A stretch of DNA of 64,000 nucleotides from the NCBI RefSeq assembly GCF_014200455.1, contig NZ_JACHBW010000009.1:248001-312000 (forward strand), in the 5' to 3' direction. How positions within the stretch are numbered: the first letter of the stretch is position 1; each line of letters opens with the position of its first letter. Origin of the DNA: Paraburkholderia bannensis (lineage in GTDB: Bacteria; Pseudomonadota; Gammaproteobacteria; Burkholderiales; Burkholderiaceae). Position numbers and translations under genes: made by a program. A model generated the notes under the pieces. That model was given only the letters and a program-made list of their open reading frames with translations. It searched no databases and was not told the DNA's origin. Shown here in pieces: positions 16,695 to 26,163 of the stretch.

Positions 16695-17393
16695 ATGAAC
16701 GAGAGCCAGATTGTCATCACGAGAATGCGCGATACCTTCAACCAGATCGAGTCCGCTGGCAGTATCGACGACTGCCTCAACGAACTGGCGATCAAGGCCG
16801 GTGAAGTGCTCGACGCCGCCTGTGCGATCGTCATGTTGAGCGAAGATCAGGTGCACGAGATGGGGCTGAGGCCCGGTACGGGCTTCGGCGATGTGCTGGA
16901 AGCGAGTGTCGATGGCGAGCATCCGCGCATGTTTTCCGCGATCGAGATGCAAGGCAAGGTGATCGGTGTGATCCGCGCGCGTCAGCGGCAGCCAGCGCGC
17001 TGTTTTGGCGCCGACGATCTGCAACTGTTCGGGCTGCTGTCGCTCGTGATCGCCCGATCGATCCAGGTTATCCAGATGCAGCACATCCTCAAGTCGCGCT
17101 TCGCTCAATTGGCGCTGACGCGCAGCACCCAGAAGACCATCGGCGAAATCGTCGCGGAGTCGGCGCAATCGCCTAACCAGATGGCGCGCATTCTCGCTAA
17201 ATCGTTTTACCGCGAAATGATCAGCGCGGGTTTCAATTTCAACCAGATCGTGTTTGCTGCTACCGAGGTCATCTCGGAGTTGACCGACAACATGCGCAAG
17301 CACAAGAGTGCATACCGGCGTCGCGTCGGCAAGATGAGTGCACCCGAACTGGAGGGGAGCGTCGCTCCGTTGGGGCAGATCGACGCGATTTGA
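16695..17393 (+). CDS. GAF-domain protein at the head of the PKS cluster
   Basis: A 232-residue soluble protein. Residues about 20-140 look like a GAF domain (AGSIDDCLNELAIKAGEVLD, then VIGVIRARQRQPARCFGADD, then LFGLLSLVIARSIQ), a fold that binds small ligands or haem. The C-terminal 90 residues are helical and charged (TQKTIGEIVAESAQSPNQMA, later FAATEVISELTDNMRKHKS) and match no output domain I know. It precedes the docking/adenylation-like gene by 67 bp on the same strand. A role as a cluster-specific sensor or adaptor is inferred from position only. GAF is reasonably secure. Confidence 0.75.
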   Translation: MNESQIVITRMRDTFNQIESAGSIDDCLNELAIKAGEVLDAACAIVMLSEDQVHEMGLRPGTGFGDVLEASVDGEHPRMFSAIEMQGKVIGVIRARQRQPARCFGADDLQLFGLLSLVIARSIQVIQMQHILKSRFAQLALTRSTQKTIGEIVAESAQSPNQMARILAKSFYREMISAGFNFNQIVFAATEVISELTDNMRKHKSAYRRRVGKMSAPELEGSVAPLGQIDAI

Positions 17394-17460
17394 CGAAGCG
17401 CCGCCAGTGGGGACGGATAAGAGGCGCGGGGCTGGATCGTCACACGTAAGGGGAACGACC

Positions 17461-18414
17461 ATGAACGAGAGACCAGACGTGGGCCGGTGGCTCACGGAGC
17501 ATCACGTTGTGATGGAAGGGGATGCGCTGGTGTGCCGCGCGCCGCACACGGCGCTCGACTGGACGATGTTCGAGGAAATCATTCGGCATCCTCATGAGAG
17601 CGACGCGAAACAGCATGATGCGTGCTGCGAGCCTGCCGCGCGACATGCCATGACGCTTGCGCAAGCGGCTCCCGAACCCATCCATCGGCGCTTTGAAGTT
17701 CGCGCGCAACTCAATCCGGGTGCGCGCGCCGTGAAATTCGGCGACGACGAATTGACTTACGGCGAACTCGACAGTCAGGCCGACAGCCTCGCCGTGATCC
17801 TCCAGGAGCAGGGGCTGGCGCCGCTCGAAGTCTGCGCGGTGCTCATGCCCGAATCGCTCGCGATGGTGCGGGCGATTCTGGCGGTGCTCAAGGCGGGCGG
17901 TGTGTGCTTGATGCTCGATCCCGGCGAGGACTGCGCGCAACTGGCCGCGACGCTGCGCGCCGCCGGCGCCCGCACGGTGATCGCCCAACGCGCGTATCTG
18001 GCATGTCTGACGGAAACGGACGCCAAAGTCGTGTGCTGCGACGACGATGCCGGTGGCTGTCACGCGTATTGGCCGAACGATTGCGTGACCGATGGCGTTT
18101 CGCCGGTCTCGCCCGTTTGCGCGGTCTGCCGTGGCGGCGACGGCGATGCGCCAACCATCGTGTTCCAGCAGCATATCGACGTGCTGGACCGCCTGGAATC
18201 GATGCAGGCGAGGGCGCCGATCGGCCAGGGCGACTCGCTGCTGCAAGGCGCGGAACATGCCCCCGACGAAGCGTTCTGGCAATCGTTATGGCCGCTTACG
18301 CAAGGCGCGCGGCTCGTCATCGTGCCGCCACGCGAACGGATGGATCTCGAACGCATGCGCCAGCTCATCGAGCGCGAGCACATCACGGTGATGCACGTCA
18401 ACTTTCGTGGATAG
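17461..18414 (+). CDS. TubC-type docking domain fused to a truncated, degenerate adenylation domain
   Basis: A 317-residue protein. Residues about 6-45 (VGRWLTEHHVVMEGDALVCR and APHTALDWTMFEEII) match the TubC N-terminal docking fold used at NRPS/PKS subunit junctions. Residues about 76-317 follow an NRPS adenylation domain: A1 region LTYGELD (98-104) and A2 region LKAGGVCLMLDPGED (143-157). The A3 P-loop that should read like TSGTTGxPKG is instead AVCRGGDGDAPTIVF (221-235). The protein stops at the VMHVNFRG level, before A5 to A10. It therefore has no visible ATP-binding loop or specificity pocket and is probably a docking or scaffold relic. The PKS start follows its stop by 9 bp. Confidence 0.75.
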   Translation: MNERPDVGRWLTEHHVVMEGDALVCRAPHTALDWTMFEEIIRHPHESDAKQHDACCEPAARHAMTLAQAAPEPIHRRFEVRAQLNPGARAVKFGDDELTYGELDSQADSLAVILQEQGLAPLEVCAVLMPESLAMVRAILAVLKAGGVCLMLDPGEDCAQLAATLRAAGARTVIAQRAYLACLTETDAKVVCCDDDAGGCHAYWPNDCVTDGVSPVSPVCAVCRGGDGDAPTIVFQQHIDVLDRLESMQARAPIGQGDSLLQGAEHAPDEAFWQSLWPLTQGARLVIVPPRERMDLERMRQLIEREHITVMHVNFRG

Positions 18415-18423
18415 GTGGCTTCG

Positions 18424-21400
18424 ATGAGAACGGCCCGACAAAAATCGATCGAAGTGATGGCGCTCACGCCGTCCTGCTGGCTCACACCGGAAATCGCCAT
18501 AGCGGCCTGCCGCGCTGGCGCGACCGGGGTGCTCGATGTGGGTATCGGCGGCGCGCGCGCCGAGATCGCTGCGGCGCTCGATCGCCTCAGGAACGGAATC
18601 GCGCCGTCTGCGTCGTGGGGCGTGCGCTGGGATGCCTGCATGGACGCATCCGGCGGTTTCGCGCAATTGTCAGCGTTGCTTGGCGACGCATTGCCCGTGC
18701 CGCTGCTCGTGCTCGCGGGCCTCGCTGCGGACGACGCGGCGCGCGTTGCCCATGCGGCGCGCGAACTGGCCGCCACAGTGATGCTGGAAGTGCAGGATCT
18801 GCGCGGCGCGAAAGTGGCGCAAGAGGCGGGTTTCGACGGCGTGATCGTCAAGGGCCACGAGGCTGGCGGCCGCGTGAGCGCGCATGCGTCGTTTATTCTG
18901 CTGCAGGAATTCAGCGGGCAACTCGACATACCGTGGTGGATTCAGGGCGGCATCGGCCTGCATACGGTTGCGGCTGCGGCGCTCGCCGGGGCGGCTGGCG
19001 TGGTGGTGGGCGAGCCGCTCTGGCTCGCCGAGGAAGGGCCGTTTCACACGCCCTCACAGCGCTTGCAGTGGTCGAAGCTGGACGGCAGCGAGACGACCGT
19101 GATCGGCAGTGGCGACACGCTCTATCGTTTCTTCGCCCGCTCGGGGCGCGCCCAGTTGCGCGAACTCGAAGTGGCCGTCGCCAAGGGTGAAAGCTGGCAG
19201 GCGTCGCTCGCCTCGCGCATGCACGGCGACGATGGACTGATTGCGCTCGGCCAGGACATCGCGTTCGCGGCGGGTTTTGCCGAACGTTTCGGCACCGTGG
19301 GGCGCATGATCACCGCGCTGCGCGAGCAGGCGGCGCTGTCGATCGAACAGGCTGCCGCGCAGCTGCCGCTCGCGCCAGACGCGGCGCTGGCGCAACGGCA
19401 CGGCACGCGTTATCCGATCGCGCAGGGGCCGATGACTCGTGTGAGCGACGTCGGCGCATTCGCGGCGGCGGTGGCCGAGGGCGGTGCGTTGCCGTTTCTC
19501 GCGCTCGCGGTGCTGCGCGGCAAGCAGGTGCGTGCAGTGCTGGAGCGCACCGTCGAGCAGATTGGCGCGCGGCCGTGGGGCGTCGGCATTCTCGGTTTTT
19601 TACCGCTGGAGATGCGCCAGGCTCAAATGGAAGTGGTCCGCGAATTCAAGCCGCCGTTCGCGATCATCGCGGGCGGTCGGCCCAGCCAGGCGCGCGAACT
19701 GGACGAAGCGGGCACGGTGACCTATCTGCATGTGCCGTCGCCCGGTCTGTTGCGCGGTTTTCTCGCCGATGGCGCGCGGCGTTTTGTGTTTGAAGGCAGT
19801 GAGTGCGGCGGTCATACGGGCCCACGAACCAGCTTCATCCTGTGGGAATCGGCAACCGACATACTGCTGAGCGCTGATATTAAGGATTGCGAAGCCATCC
19901 AGGTGTTGTTCGCAGGCGGCGTGCACGACGCGCTCTCGGCGGCGATGGTCAGCGCGGTGGCCGCGCCGCTGGTGGCGCGCGGCATGAAGGTCGGCGTGCT
20001 AATGGGCACTGCCTATCTGTTCACGCATGAAATCGTCTCACAGGGCGCCATCGTCGAGGAGTTTCAGCGTCAGGCCGTGGCGTGCGAAAAGACCGCGCTG
20101 CTGCAGTCCGGCGTCGGTGTCTATACGCGTTGCGCGCAGACACCGTTCTGCGATGAATTCGACAAGGTCCGCCGCGATCTTATCCTTGCCGCAAGCTCCG
20201 ACGAAGACACGCTGATGAAGCTCGAAATGATGAATATCGGGCGCCTGCGCATCGCGGCCAAAGGCATCGCGCATCGTAGCGATGCGGAACTCGCGCAAGG
20301 CGAGGATGGCTATGTGGAAGTCGACGAAGCGACGCAGCGCAACGAGGGCATCTACATGCTCGGCGAAGTTGCGCGTCTGCGCAGCAGCACATGCAGCGTG
20401 GCCGAGCTGCACGAAAACGTATCGGCGGGCAGCGAAGCGCTGTTGCGCCGCCGCGCGCGGCCGCTGTCGCTACCGGGGCGCACGCGGCGCGAGGACATCG
20501 CGATCGTTGGCATGGCGTGCCTGTTTCCCGGCGCGCAAAATATGCGCGAATACTGGCAGAACATTCTGCGCGGCGTCGATGCGATTCGCGAAGTGACTGA
20601 CGACCGCTGGCGCGTGGCCGATCTGTTCGACCCGAAGCGCGGCACGCCCGACAAGATCTACTCCCGATGGGGCGGCTTTCTCGACGATATCGCCTTCGAT
20701 CCGCAGCGCTACGGCATCGCGCCCGCGAGTGTCGCGTCGATCGAGCCGGTGCAGTTGCTCGCGCTCGAAGTCTCGCGCCTGGCGCTCGAAGACGCGGGGT
20801 TCGACCGGCGCGGCTTCCCGCGCGAGCGCACCGCGACGATCTTCGCCGTGGGCGGCATGAACGATCTCGGCACGATCTTCAACTTCCGCGCGCTGCTGCC
20901 GCATTATCTGCACAAGGTGCCGGGCCTGTCCGATGCGGCGCGCGAGCAGCTTCTCGCGCAGATCTACGACGACGTGCTGCCCAGGTGGACCGAGGACACG
21001 TTCCCCGGCATTCTCGGGAATGTGATTGCGGGGCGCGTGGCAAACCGGTTCGATCTGGGCGGCGCGAATTTCACCGTCGATGCGGCCTGCGCGTCTTCGC
21101 TCGCCGCGCTCGATGCCGGTATCCGGCAGTTGCGCAGCCATGACGCCGACGTCGCGCTGGTGGGCGGCGTAGACGGCACCAACGGCCCGTTGGGTTTCAT
21201 GTGTTTCGCGCAGACCTATGCACTCTCGCCGCGCGGACGCTCGCGTCCGTTCGACGATGGCGCGGACGGCATCGCCATCAGCGAAGGCGTCGGCGCCGTG
21301 GTGCTCAAGCGTGTCGCCGACGCCGAGCGCGACGGTGACCGCATCTATGCGGTGATCAAAGGCATCGGCAGTTCCAGCGACGGGCGCAATCGCAGTCTTA

Positions 21401-24400
21401 CCGCCCCGCATCCGCCCGCCCAGGTGCAGGCGCTCAAGCGGGCCTATGCGGAAGCGGGCGTCGATCCTGGCGCGGTGACCCTGATCGAGGCGCATGGCAC
21501 CGGCACCGCGCTGGGCGACAAGTCGGAGATCGCCGCGCTAAACCTCGCTTTCGGCGGGGCGTCGATGGGCACGCAGGCATGCGCGGTCGGCTCGGTCAAG
21601 TCGATGATCGGCCATACGAAAGTGGCGGCGGGCATGGCCGGCCTCATCAAGGCCGCGCTTGCGCTGCGCCATCGCGTGCTGCCGCCGACGATCGGCGTCG
21701 ACAAACCGGCGAGCGGGATCGACTTCGCCACTTCGCCGTTTTATGTGAATACCCAGACCCGGCCGTGGCTGCGCGCGAGACAGGCGCAGACGCGTTATTG
21801 CGGCGTAAGTGCGTTCGGCTTTGGCGGGACGAACTTTCATACCGTGCTGGCCGAGTACACGGGCAGCTTCCGCGCATCGGATGCGCTGGACCTCAATCCG
21901 CGCGATGTGGAAATCTTCGCCTTTGCCGGGCCGACGCGTGCCGCGATCGAGAAGGCGGCAAGCCAGATGGTGCTCGCGCTGGAGCGCAGCCAGTCGATCG
22001 ACCTCGCGCAATTGGCGTGGTCGCTCTACCGCGAGCAAGCGGCGGTCAAGCGTGTGAACGGCTCCCACGCCTGCCGGCTGGTGGTGCTGGCCGCGTCGGT
22101 GGCGGAACTGCGGCAGAAGCTGCGGCGCGCGCTCGAACTGTTGCCCGATCACGCCGATATCAACGCGCCGCCGTCGCTTTTCTACAGTGAACGCAAGGAA
22201 GCGCCGGGCGGCGTGTGCTTCCTGTTTCCGGGGCAGGGTTCGCAGCGTGTGAATATGCTGCGCGACCTCGTGACTGCCATGCCGGAGCTGCAGCGCTGGT
22301 TCGACGAGGGACCGGCGGATCTAAACGGGGCGCCCACGCGGCCCATCGCTGCGCACATCTTTCCCGTGCCCGCGTTCAGCGACGCCGAGCGCGACGCGCA
22401 GCAGGAGGCGCTCAACGACACGACAATCGCGCAGCCGGCGCTGGGCATGACGGGCATGGCGGCCTTCGCGGTGCTGACGCGCTTTGGTTTGCAGCCCGAT
22501 TACCTCGCGGGACACAGCTACGGTGAGTACGTCGCGCTTTGCGCGGCCGGCGCGCTGTCGTTCGAATCGCTCATCCAGCTCTCCAAGCTGCGCGGCGCGC
22601 TCTCGGCGAATGCGCCCGCGGGGGCGATGGCCGCGCTCGAAGCCGACGGCGCGCGGGTCGCCGAAATGATTGGCCAGCACGGGCTCGATGTGGGCGTGGC
22701 GAACTTCAACGCGCCGGATCAGACGATTGTTTCCGGCACCGTCGAGGCCATCGACGCGGCCATGACGGTCTTCGCGGATGCCGGCCTGCGCGTGAAGAAG
22801 CTGCCGGTGAGCGCGGCGTTTCACTGCGCTCTGATGGCTGGACCGCGTGACGCACTCGCGGCAGAACTGGCGGGCGTGGAATTCAGCGCGCCGCGCATGG
22901 CGGTGTACAGCAACACGACGGGCGAGGCCTATGCGCAATCGGGCGAGGCGGTGCGTGCGCTGCTCGCGCGGCATATTGCGGAACCGGTGCGCTTCACCGA
23001 GCAGATCGAGGCGCTTTACCGCGCGGGCGCGCGCGTATTTATCGAGTGCGGGCCCGGTCTCGTGCTGGGCGGGCTGGTCGATCGGATTCTGGGCGAGCGC
23101 AGACACGCCACGCTTGGCCTCGACGCGCCCGGCCGTCCCGGTGGTCTGCAACTCGCGCAGTTGCTCGCGCAGGCGCAGGTGCTCGGCTTGCTGGTGCGCC
23201 TCGACGCCTGGTTTGCGCATCGCGGCCTGAAAGACTTGAGTGTCGATGAAGTCTTCGCCGATGCCGTAGCGCGCGACGCACCCGGGCCACTCATCTGGCG
23301 CGTGAATGCGGCGCGCGCGCAGCCGTGGCATGCGCCGCAGCCGCGCGCCGCGAGCCGTCGCCAGCCGGTTGCGATCGACGTCAGTGCGCTCGCGTCGCCG
23401 CCCGAGGCGCGCACAGCGGCTGCCGCCGCGCCGCCCGCGCCTGCGCCGCTTACGAAACCTGCCGCTGCCGATCCGGCGCCGGCCATCGTCTCTTCAGTAC
23501 CAGTCGCGGCTCCCGCGCTGCCTCTTTCGACCTCCAACCTCAGCGACAGGAGAACTACGATGAAAATGGAGAACTTACCCGGCGAAGGGGCTGCCGGCAT
23601 GGGACGCGCCGCGCCGCCGTCGGCCGGGCGCTGTTCGGAGACGGAGTTCGCGCAGATCCAGTTCGGCGTGAGCCGGCTGCTCGAACTGCAATTCGAGCAG
23701 CAACGCAGTCTGCGGCACTTCCTCGACTTTCAGGCGCAACTCGTGGCGACGCCGCGCCAACCCCAGGCGCTCGCCGATCCGCTTGCAGCGGAGTCGCCCT
23801 ATGCCGCCGCGCCGCTCGTGGCGGCCCACGCCGTGCCTGCGCTGGCCACCGCCGCGCCGCTGGCGGCGTCCGTGGCCGTTGCTGTCACGACGCCCCAGCC
23901 GGCTGCGCTGGCGCCGCAACCGGCGGCATTGCCGACGACGCTGGATGCCGCACCGCCCACACCGGTCCTGCCGCAGCAGATCACGGACGTGGTGATGGCT
24001 GCTGCGTCATCGGCGCCTGCGGTTGTGTCGCAGCGCGTCGCTTCGGTTGCTTCCGTCGCTTCCGTCGCTTCCGTCGCTTCGGGCGCCCCGATCGAAGCCC
24101 CCGATGTGATCGCCGTCGTCCCCGGGCTCCCGGGGGCGGCGAACCCCGCGTCGACCGAAGCGTTCCGGGCGCACCTGCTGCAAGCCGTTTCGGAGCGCAC
24201 GGGATATCCCCTCGATATGCTCGACCCCGACGCACACATGGAAGCCGACCTCGGCATCGACTCGATCAAACGGGTGGAGATCTTCAGCAACCTGACGACG
24301 AAATTCAACCTGCTTGGCGATCGCGACGAGGAGGCCGTGATCGAGGCGCTTTCCGGTCTGAAATCGCTCAATGAGATCGTCGCGTGGTACGCGAGCATGG

Positions 24401-26163
24401 CGGGGGGGCCGGGCGCGGGCGTGGTTGCGGTCGAAGGGAGCGCGGTCGCGGGAGGGCATGCGTCAAAAAAAGCCTTGGCTCCACCGACTTCGTTCAATGA
24501 AGCGGTGGAGTCCGATGGCGAACTCGCGCACAGCGACCCGGTGCAATGTTATGCCGTGCAGGCCGTCGCTGCCGGACTCGAAGGGGAGGGCGAGTCCGGG
24601 AATCCGTTTGCGCAGGCCGATGTGCTGATCGTGGGCGTCGGGCAGCTGGCCGACGCCTTCGCCGGGCAGCTTTGCGGGCACGCTGCGCGCGTGCAACGTC
24701 TCGCGCCTGGCCAGCATACGCGCGTCCTGGATAATCAGCATTACGAAGTAGATTTCTCGTCGCTGGAGAGCGTGCGAAAACTGCGTGAGCTGGTGACCGC
24801 AGCATGCACGGCGCCGCCCGTCGCGCTCATCAACCTGATGGGCGCGGCCGCCGATCCCGCCTGTGCGGATCGCCACGATGCGCGAGCGCTGTTTCTGCTG
24901 CTCAAGGCCTTCGAAGGCGATCTGAAGGCGCGGGTGCACGGCGGCGCATGGATCGTCAACGTGACGGCATTCGACGGGCAATTCGGCCTGAGCCGTTCGC
25001 GCGCCTTCGAAGCGGGCCGCGCGGGCGTGCTGGGCGTGGCGAAGTCGGCGGCGCGCGAATGGTCGGGCGTGAAGGTCAAGTGCGTGGACGTCGATCCCGC
25101 ACTCGACCATGCGCTTCAGGCGTCGCAGGTGATCGACGAGATTCGCAGCGGCCGCCCCGGCGTGGAAGTGGGGTATACGGCGCAAGGGCGCTGGCTGCTC
25201 GATTTGCGGCGTAACGGCGTCGCGCGTCAGGATCTCTCGCGACTCACACTGGAAGCGGACGCGGTCGTGCTCGTCACGGGCGGCGCGTGCGGTATCACGG
25301 CAGACGTGACCCGCGCGCTGGCCGAGCGTTACCGTCCCAGACTGATACTCGTGGGACGCAGTCCGTTGCCGGGCGACGAAGATCCGGCGACTGCGCAGAT
25401 CGACAACCCCATCGCGCTCAAGCAGGCACTGATCCGCGAGCGGCGTGCGCGTGAGGACAAGGTCACGCCCGCGGAAATCGACCGCATCTACACGCGTATC
25501 CTGCGCAATCGCGAGATTCGCGCGAATCTCGCCGCAATGCGCGCAGCGGGAGCAACGCTCGAATATCGCAGTCTGGACGTACGCGACGAGCAGTCGTTCG
25601 AACAGCTAATCGATGATATTTACGCGCGATACGGGCGTATCGATGGCGTCCTGCATGGCGCCGGGGTGATCAGCGACAAGCTGATCGCGGACAAGCCGCT
25701 CGAAGCCTTCGACACCGTGTTCGATACCAAGGTGACGCCGGCGCTCGTGCTCGAACGCCGGCTGCGCCCGGAGCAGCTGAAGTTCATCGTGTTCTTCTCG
25801 TCCGTGACGGGGCGCTTCGGCAATGTGGGCCAGTCCGACTATAGCGCGGCCAACGAGGTGCTCAACAAGCTTGCCGACCGGATGTGCCACATCTGGCCGC
25901 ACGTGCATGCGCTTTCGATCAACTGGGGGCCGTGGGACGCGGGCATGGTGAGCGACGAATTGCGCCGTCTTTATGCGTCGCGCTCGATTCGTCCCATTCC
26001 TGTCGAACTGGGACGCCGGCACTTCATGACGGAACTGGAGCGCGGCGCGAGTGGCACACCCGAACTCGTCATTGCTTCGAGTATCCAGCAGATCGCCTCG
26101 CTGCGGCTTGGCCAGGCGCGTCCCGACCATCGTCAGACTCTTCAGGGGAGCACGCTCAAATGA
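18424..26163 (+). CDS. Iterative type I polyketide/PUFA-like synthase, NPD-NPD-KS-AT-ACP-KR
   Basis: A 2579-residue megasynthase from the ATG at 18424, chosen for AGGTGG just upstream. Two tandem nitronate-monooxygenase/PfaD-like barrels come first: NPD1 with VKGHEAGG (H145) and NPD2 with SECGGHTGP (H464), probable enoyl reductases. The ketosynthase starts near 690 with intact C889 (DAACASS), H1024 (EAHGTGT) and H1064 (MIGHTK). The acyltransferase starts near 1262 with S1365 (GHSYGE) and H1467. A Pro/Ala linker (about 1640-1910) leads to a single ACP with S1947 (LGIDSIKRVEIF). The ketoreductase (about 2280-2500) has Y2473 and the insertion typical of PfaA-type KRs. No DH, TE or PPTase is present; the DH and PPTase are in the gene two downstream. 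Its stop overlaps the next start (ATGA). Confidence 0.93.
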   Translation: MRTARQKSIEVMALTPSCWLTPEIAIAACRAGATGVLDVGIGGARAEIAAALDRLRNGIAPSASWGVRWDACMDASGGFAQLSALLGDALPVPLLVLAGLAADDAARVAHAARELAATVMLEVQDLRGAKVAQEAGFDGVIVKGHEAGGRVSAHASFILLQEFSGQLDIPWWIQGGIGLHTVAAAALAGAAGVVVGEPLWLAEEGPFHTPSQRLQWSKLDGSETTVIGSGDTLYRFFARSGRAQLRELEVAVAKGESWQASLASRMHGDDGLIALGQDIAFAAGFAERFGTVGRMITALREQAALSIEQAAAQLPLAPDAALAQRHGTRYPIAQGPMTRVSDVGAFAAAVAEGGALPFLALAVLRGKQVRAVLERTVEQIGARPWGVGILGFLPLEMRQAQMEVVREFKPPFAIIAGGRPSQARELDEAGTVTYLHVPSPGLLRGFLADGARRFVFEGSECGGHTGPRTSFILWESATDILLSADIKDCEAIQVLFAGGVHDALSAAMVSAVAAPLVARGMKVGVLMGTAYLFTHEIVSQGAIVEEFQRQAVACEKTALLQSGVGVYTRCAQTPFCDEFDKVRRDLILAASSDEDTLMKLEMMNIGRLRIAAKGIAHRSDAELAQGEDGYVEVDEATQRNEGIYMLGEVARLRSSTCSVAELHENVSAGSEALLRRRARPLSLPGRTRREDIAIVGMACLFPGAQNMREYWQNILRGVDAIREVTDDRWRVADLFDPKRGTPDKIYSRWGGFLDDIAFDPQRYGIAPASVASIEPVQLLALEVSRLALEDAGFDRRGFPRERTATIFAVGGMNDLGTIFNFRALLPHYLHKVPGLSDAAREQLLAQIYDDVLPRWTEDTFPGILGNVIAGRVANRFDLGGANFTVDAACASSLAALDAGIRQLRSHDADVALVGGVDGTNGPLGFMCFAQTYALSPRGRSRPFDDGADGIAISEGVGAVVLKRVADAERDGDRIYAVIKGIGSSSDGRNRSLTAPHPPAQVQALKRAYAEAGVDPGAVTLIEAHGTGTALGDKSEIAALNLAFGGASMGTQACAVGSVKSMIGHTKVAAGMAGLIKAALALRHRVLPPTIGVDKPASGIDFATSPFYVNTQTRPWLRARQAQTRYCGVSAFGFGGTNFHTVLAEYTGSFRASDALDLNPRDVEIFAFAGPTRAAIEKAASQMVLALERSQSIDLAQLAWSLYREQAAVKRVNGSHACRLVVLAASVAELRQKLRRALELLPDHADINAPPSLFYSERKEAPGGVCFLFPGQGSQRVNMLRDLVTAMPELQRWFDEGPADLNGAPTRPIAAHIFPVPAFSDAERDAQQEALNDTTIAQPALGMTGMAAFAVLTRFGLQPDYLAGHSYGEYVALCAAGALSFESLIQLSKLRGALSANAPAGAMAALEADGARVAEMIGQHGLDVGVANFNAPDQTIVSGTVEAIDAAMTVFADAGLRVKKLPVSAAFHCALMAGPRDALAAELAGVEFSAPRMAVYSNTTGEAYAQSGEAVRALLARHIAEPVRFTEQIEALYRAGARVFIECGPGLVLGGLVDRILGERRHATLGLDAPGRPGGLQLAQLLAQAQVLGLLVRLDAWFAHRGLKDLSVDEVFADAVARDAPGPLIWRVNAARAQPWHAPQPRAASRRQPVAIDVSALASPPEARTAAAAAPPAPAPLTKPAAADPAPAIVSSVPVAAPALPLSTSNLSDRRTTMKMENLPGEGAAGMGRAAPPSAGRCSETEFAQIQFGVSRLLELQFEQQRSLRHFLDFQAQLVATPRQPQALADPLAAESPYAAAPLVAAHAVPALATAAPLAASVAVAVTTPQPAALAPQPAALPTTLDAAPPTPVLPQQITDVVMAAASSAPAVVSQRVASVASVASVASVASGAPIEAPDVIAVVPGLPGAANPASTEAFRAHLLQAVSERTGYPLDMLDPDAHMEADLGIDSIKRVEIFSNLTTKFNLLGDRDEEAVIEALSGLKSLNEIVAWYASMAGGPGAGVVAVEGSAVAGGHASKKALAPPTSFNEAVESDGELAHSDPVQCYAVQAVAAGLEGEGESGNPFAQADVLIVGVGQLADAFAGQLCGHAARVQRLAPGQHTRVLDNQHYEVDFSSLESVRKLRELVTAACTAPPVALINLMGAAADPACADRHDARALFLLLKAFEGDLKARVHGGAWIVNVTAFDGQFGLSRSRAFEAGRAGVLGVAKSAAREWSGVKVKCVDVDPALDHALQASQVIDEIRSGRPGVEVGYTAQGRWLLDLRRNGVARQDLSRLTLEADAVVLVTGGACGITADVTRALAERYRPRLILVGRSPLPGDEDPATAQIDNPIALKQALIRERRAREDKVTPAEIDRIYTRILRNREIRANLAAMRAAGATLEYRSLDVRDEQSFEQLIDDIYARYGRIDGVLHGAGVISDKLIADKPLEAFDTVFDTKVTPALVLERRLRPEQLKFIVFFSSVTGRFGNVGQSDYSAANEVLNKLADRMCHIWPHVHALSINWGPWDAGMVSDELRRLYASRSIRPIPVELGRRHFMTELERGASGTPELVIASSIQQIASLRLGQARPDHRQTLQGSTLK
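24036..24080 (+). repeat. 9-bp microsatellite (five units) in the PKS linker
   Basis: CGTCGCTTC or a one- or two-base variant repeats five times in a row and encodes a Val-Ala-Ser tripeptide run just before the ACP. The unit is a multiple of three, so slippage changes linker length without breaking the frame. Confidence 0.85.

Noticed and set aside
17461..18414. A functional NRPS adenylation enzyme
   Set aside because: The P-loop motif is lost and A5 to A10 are absent.
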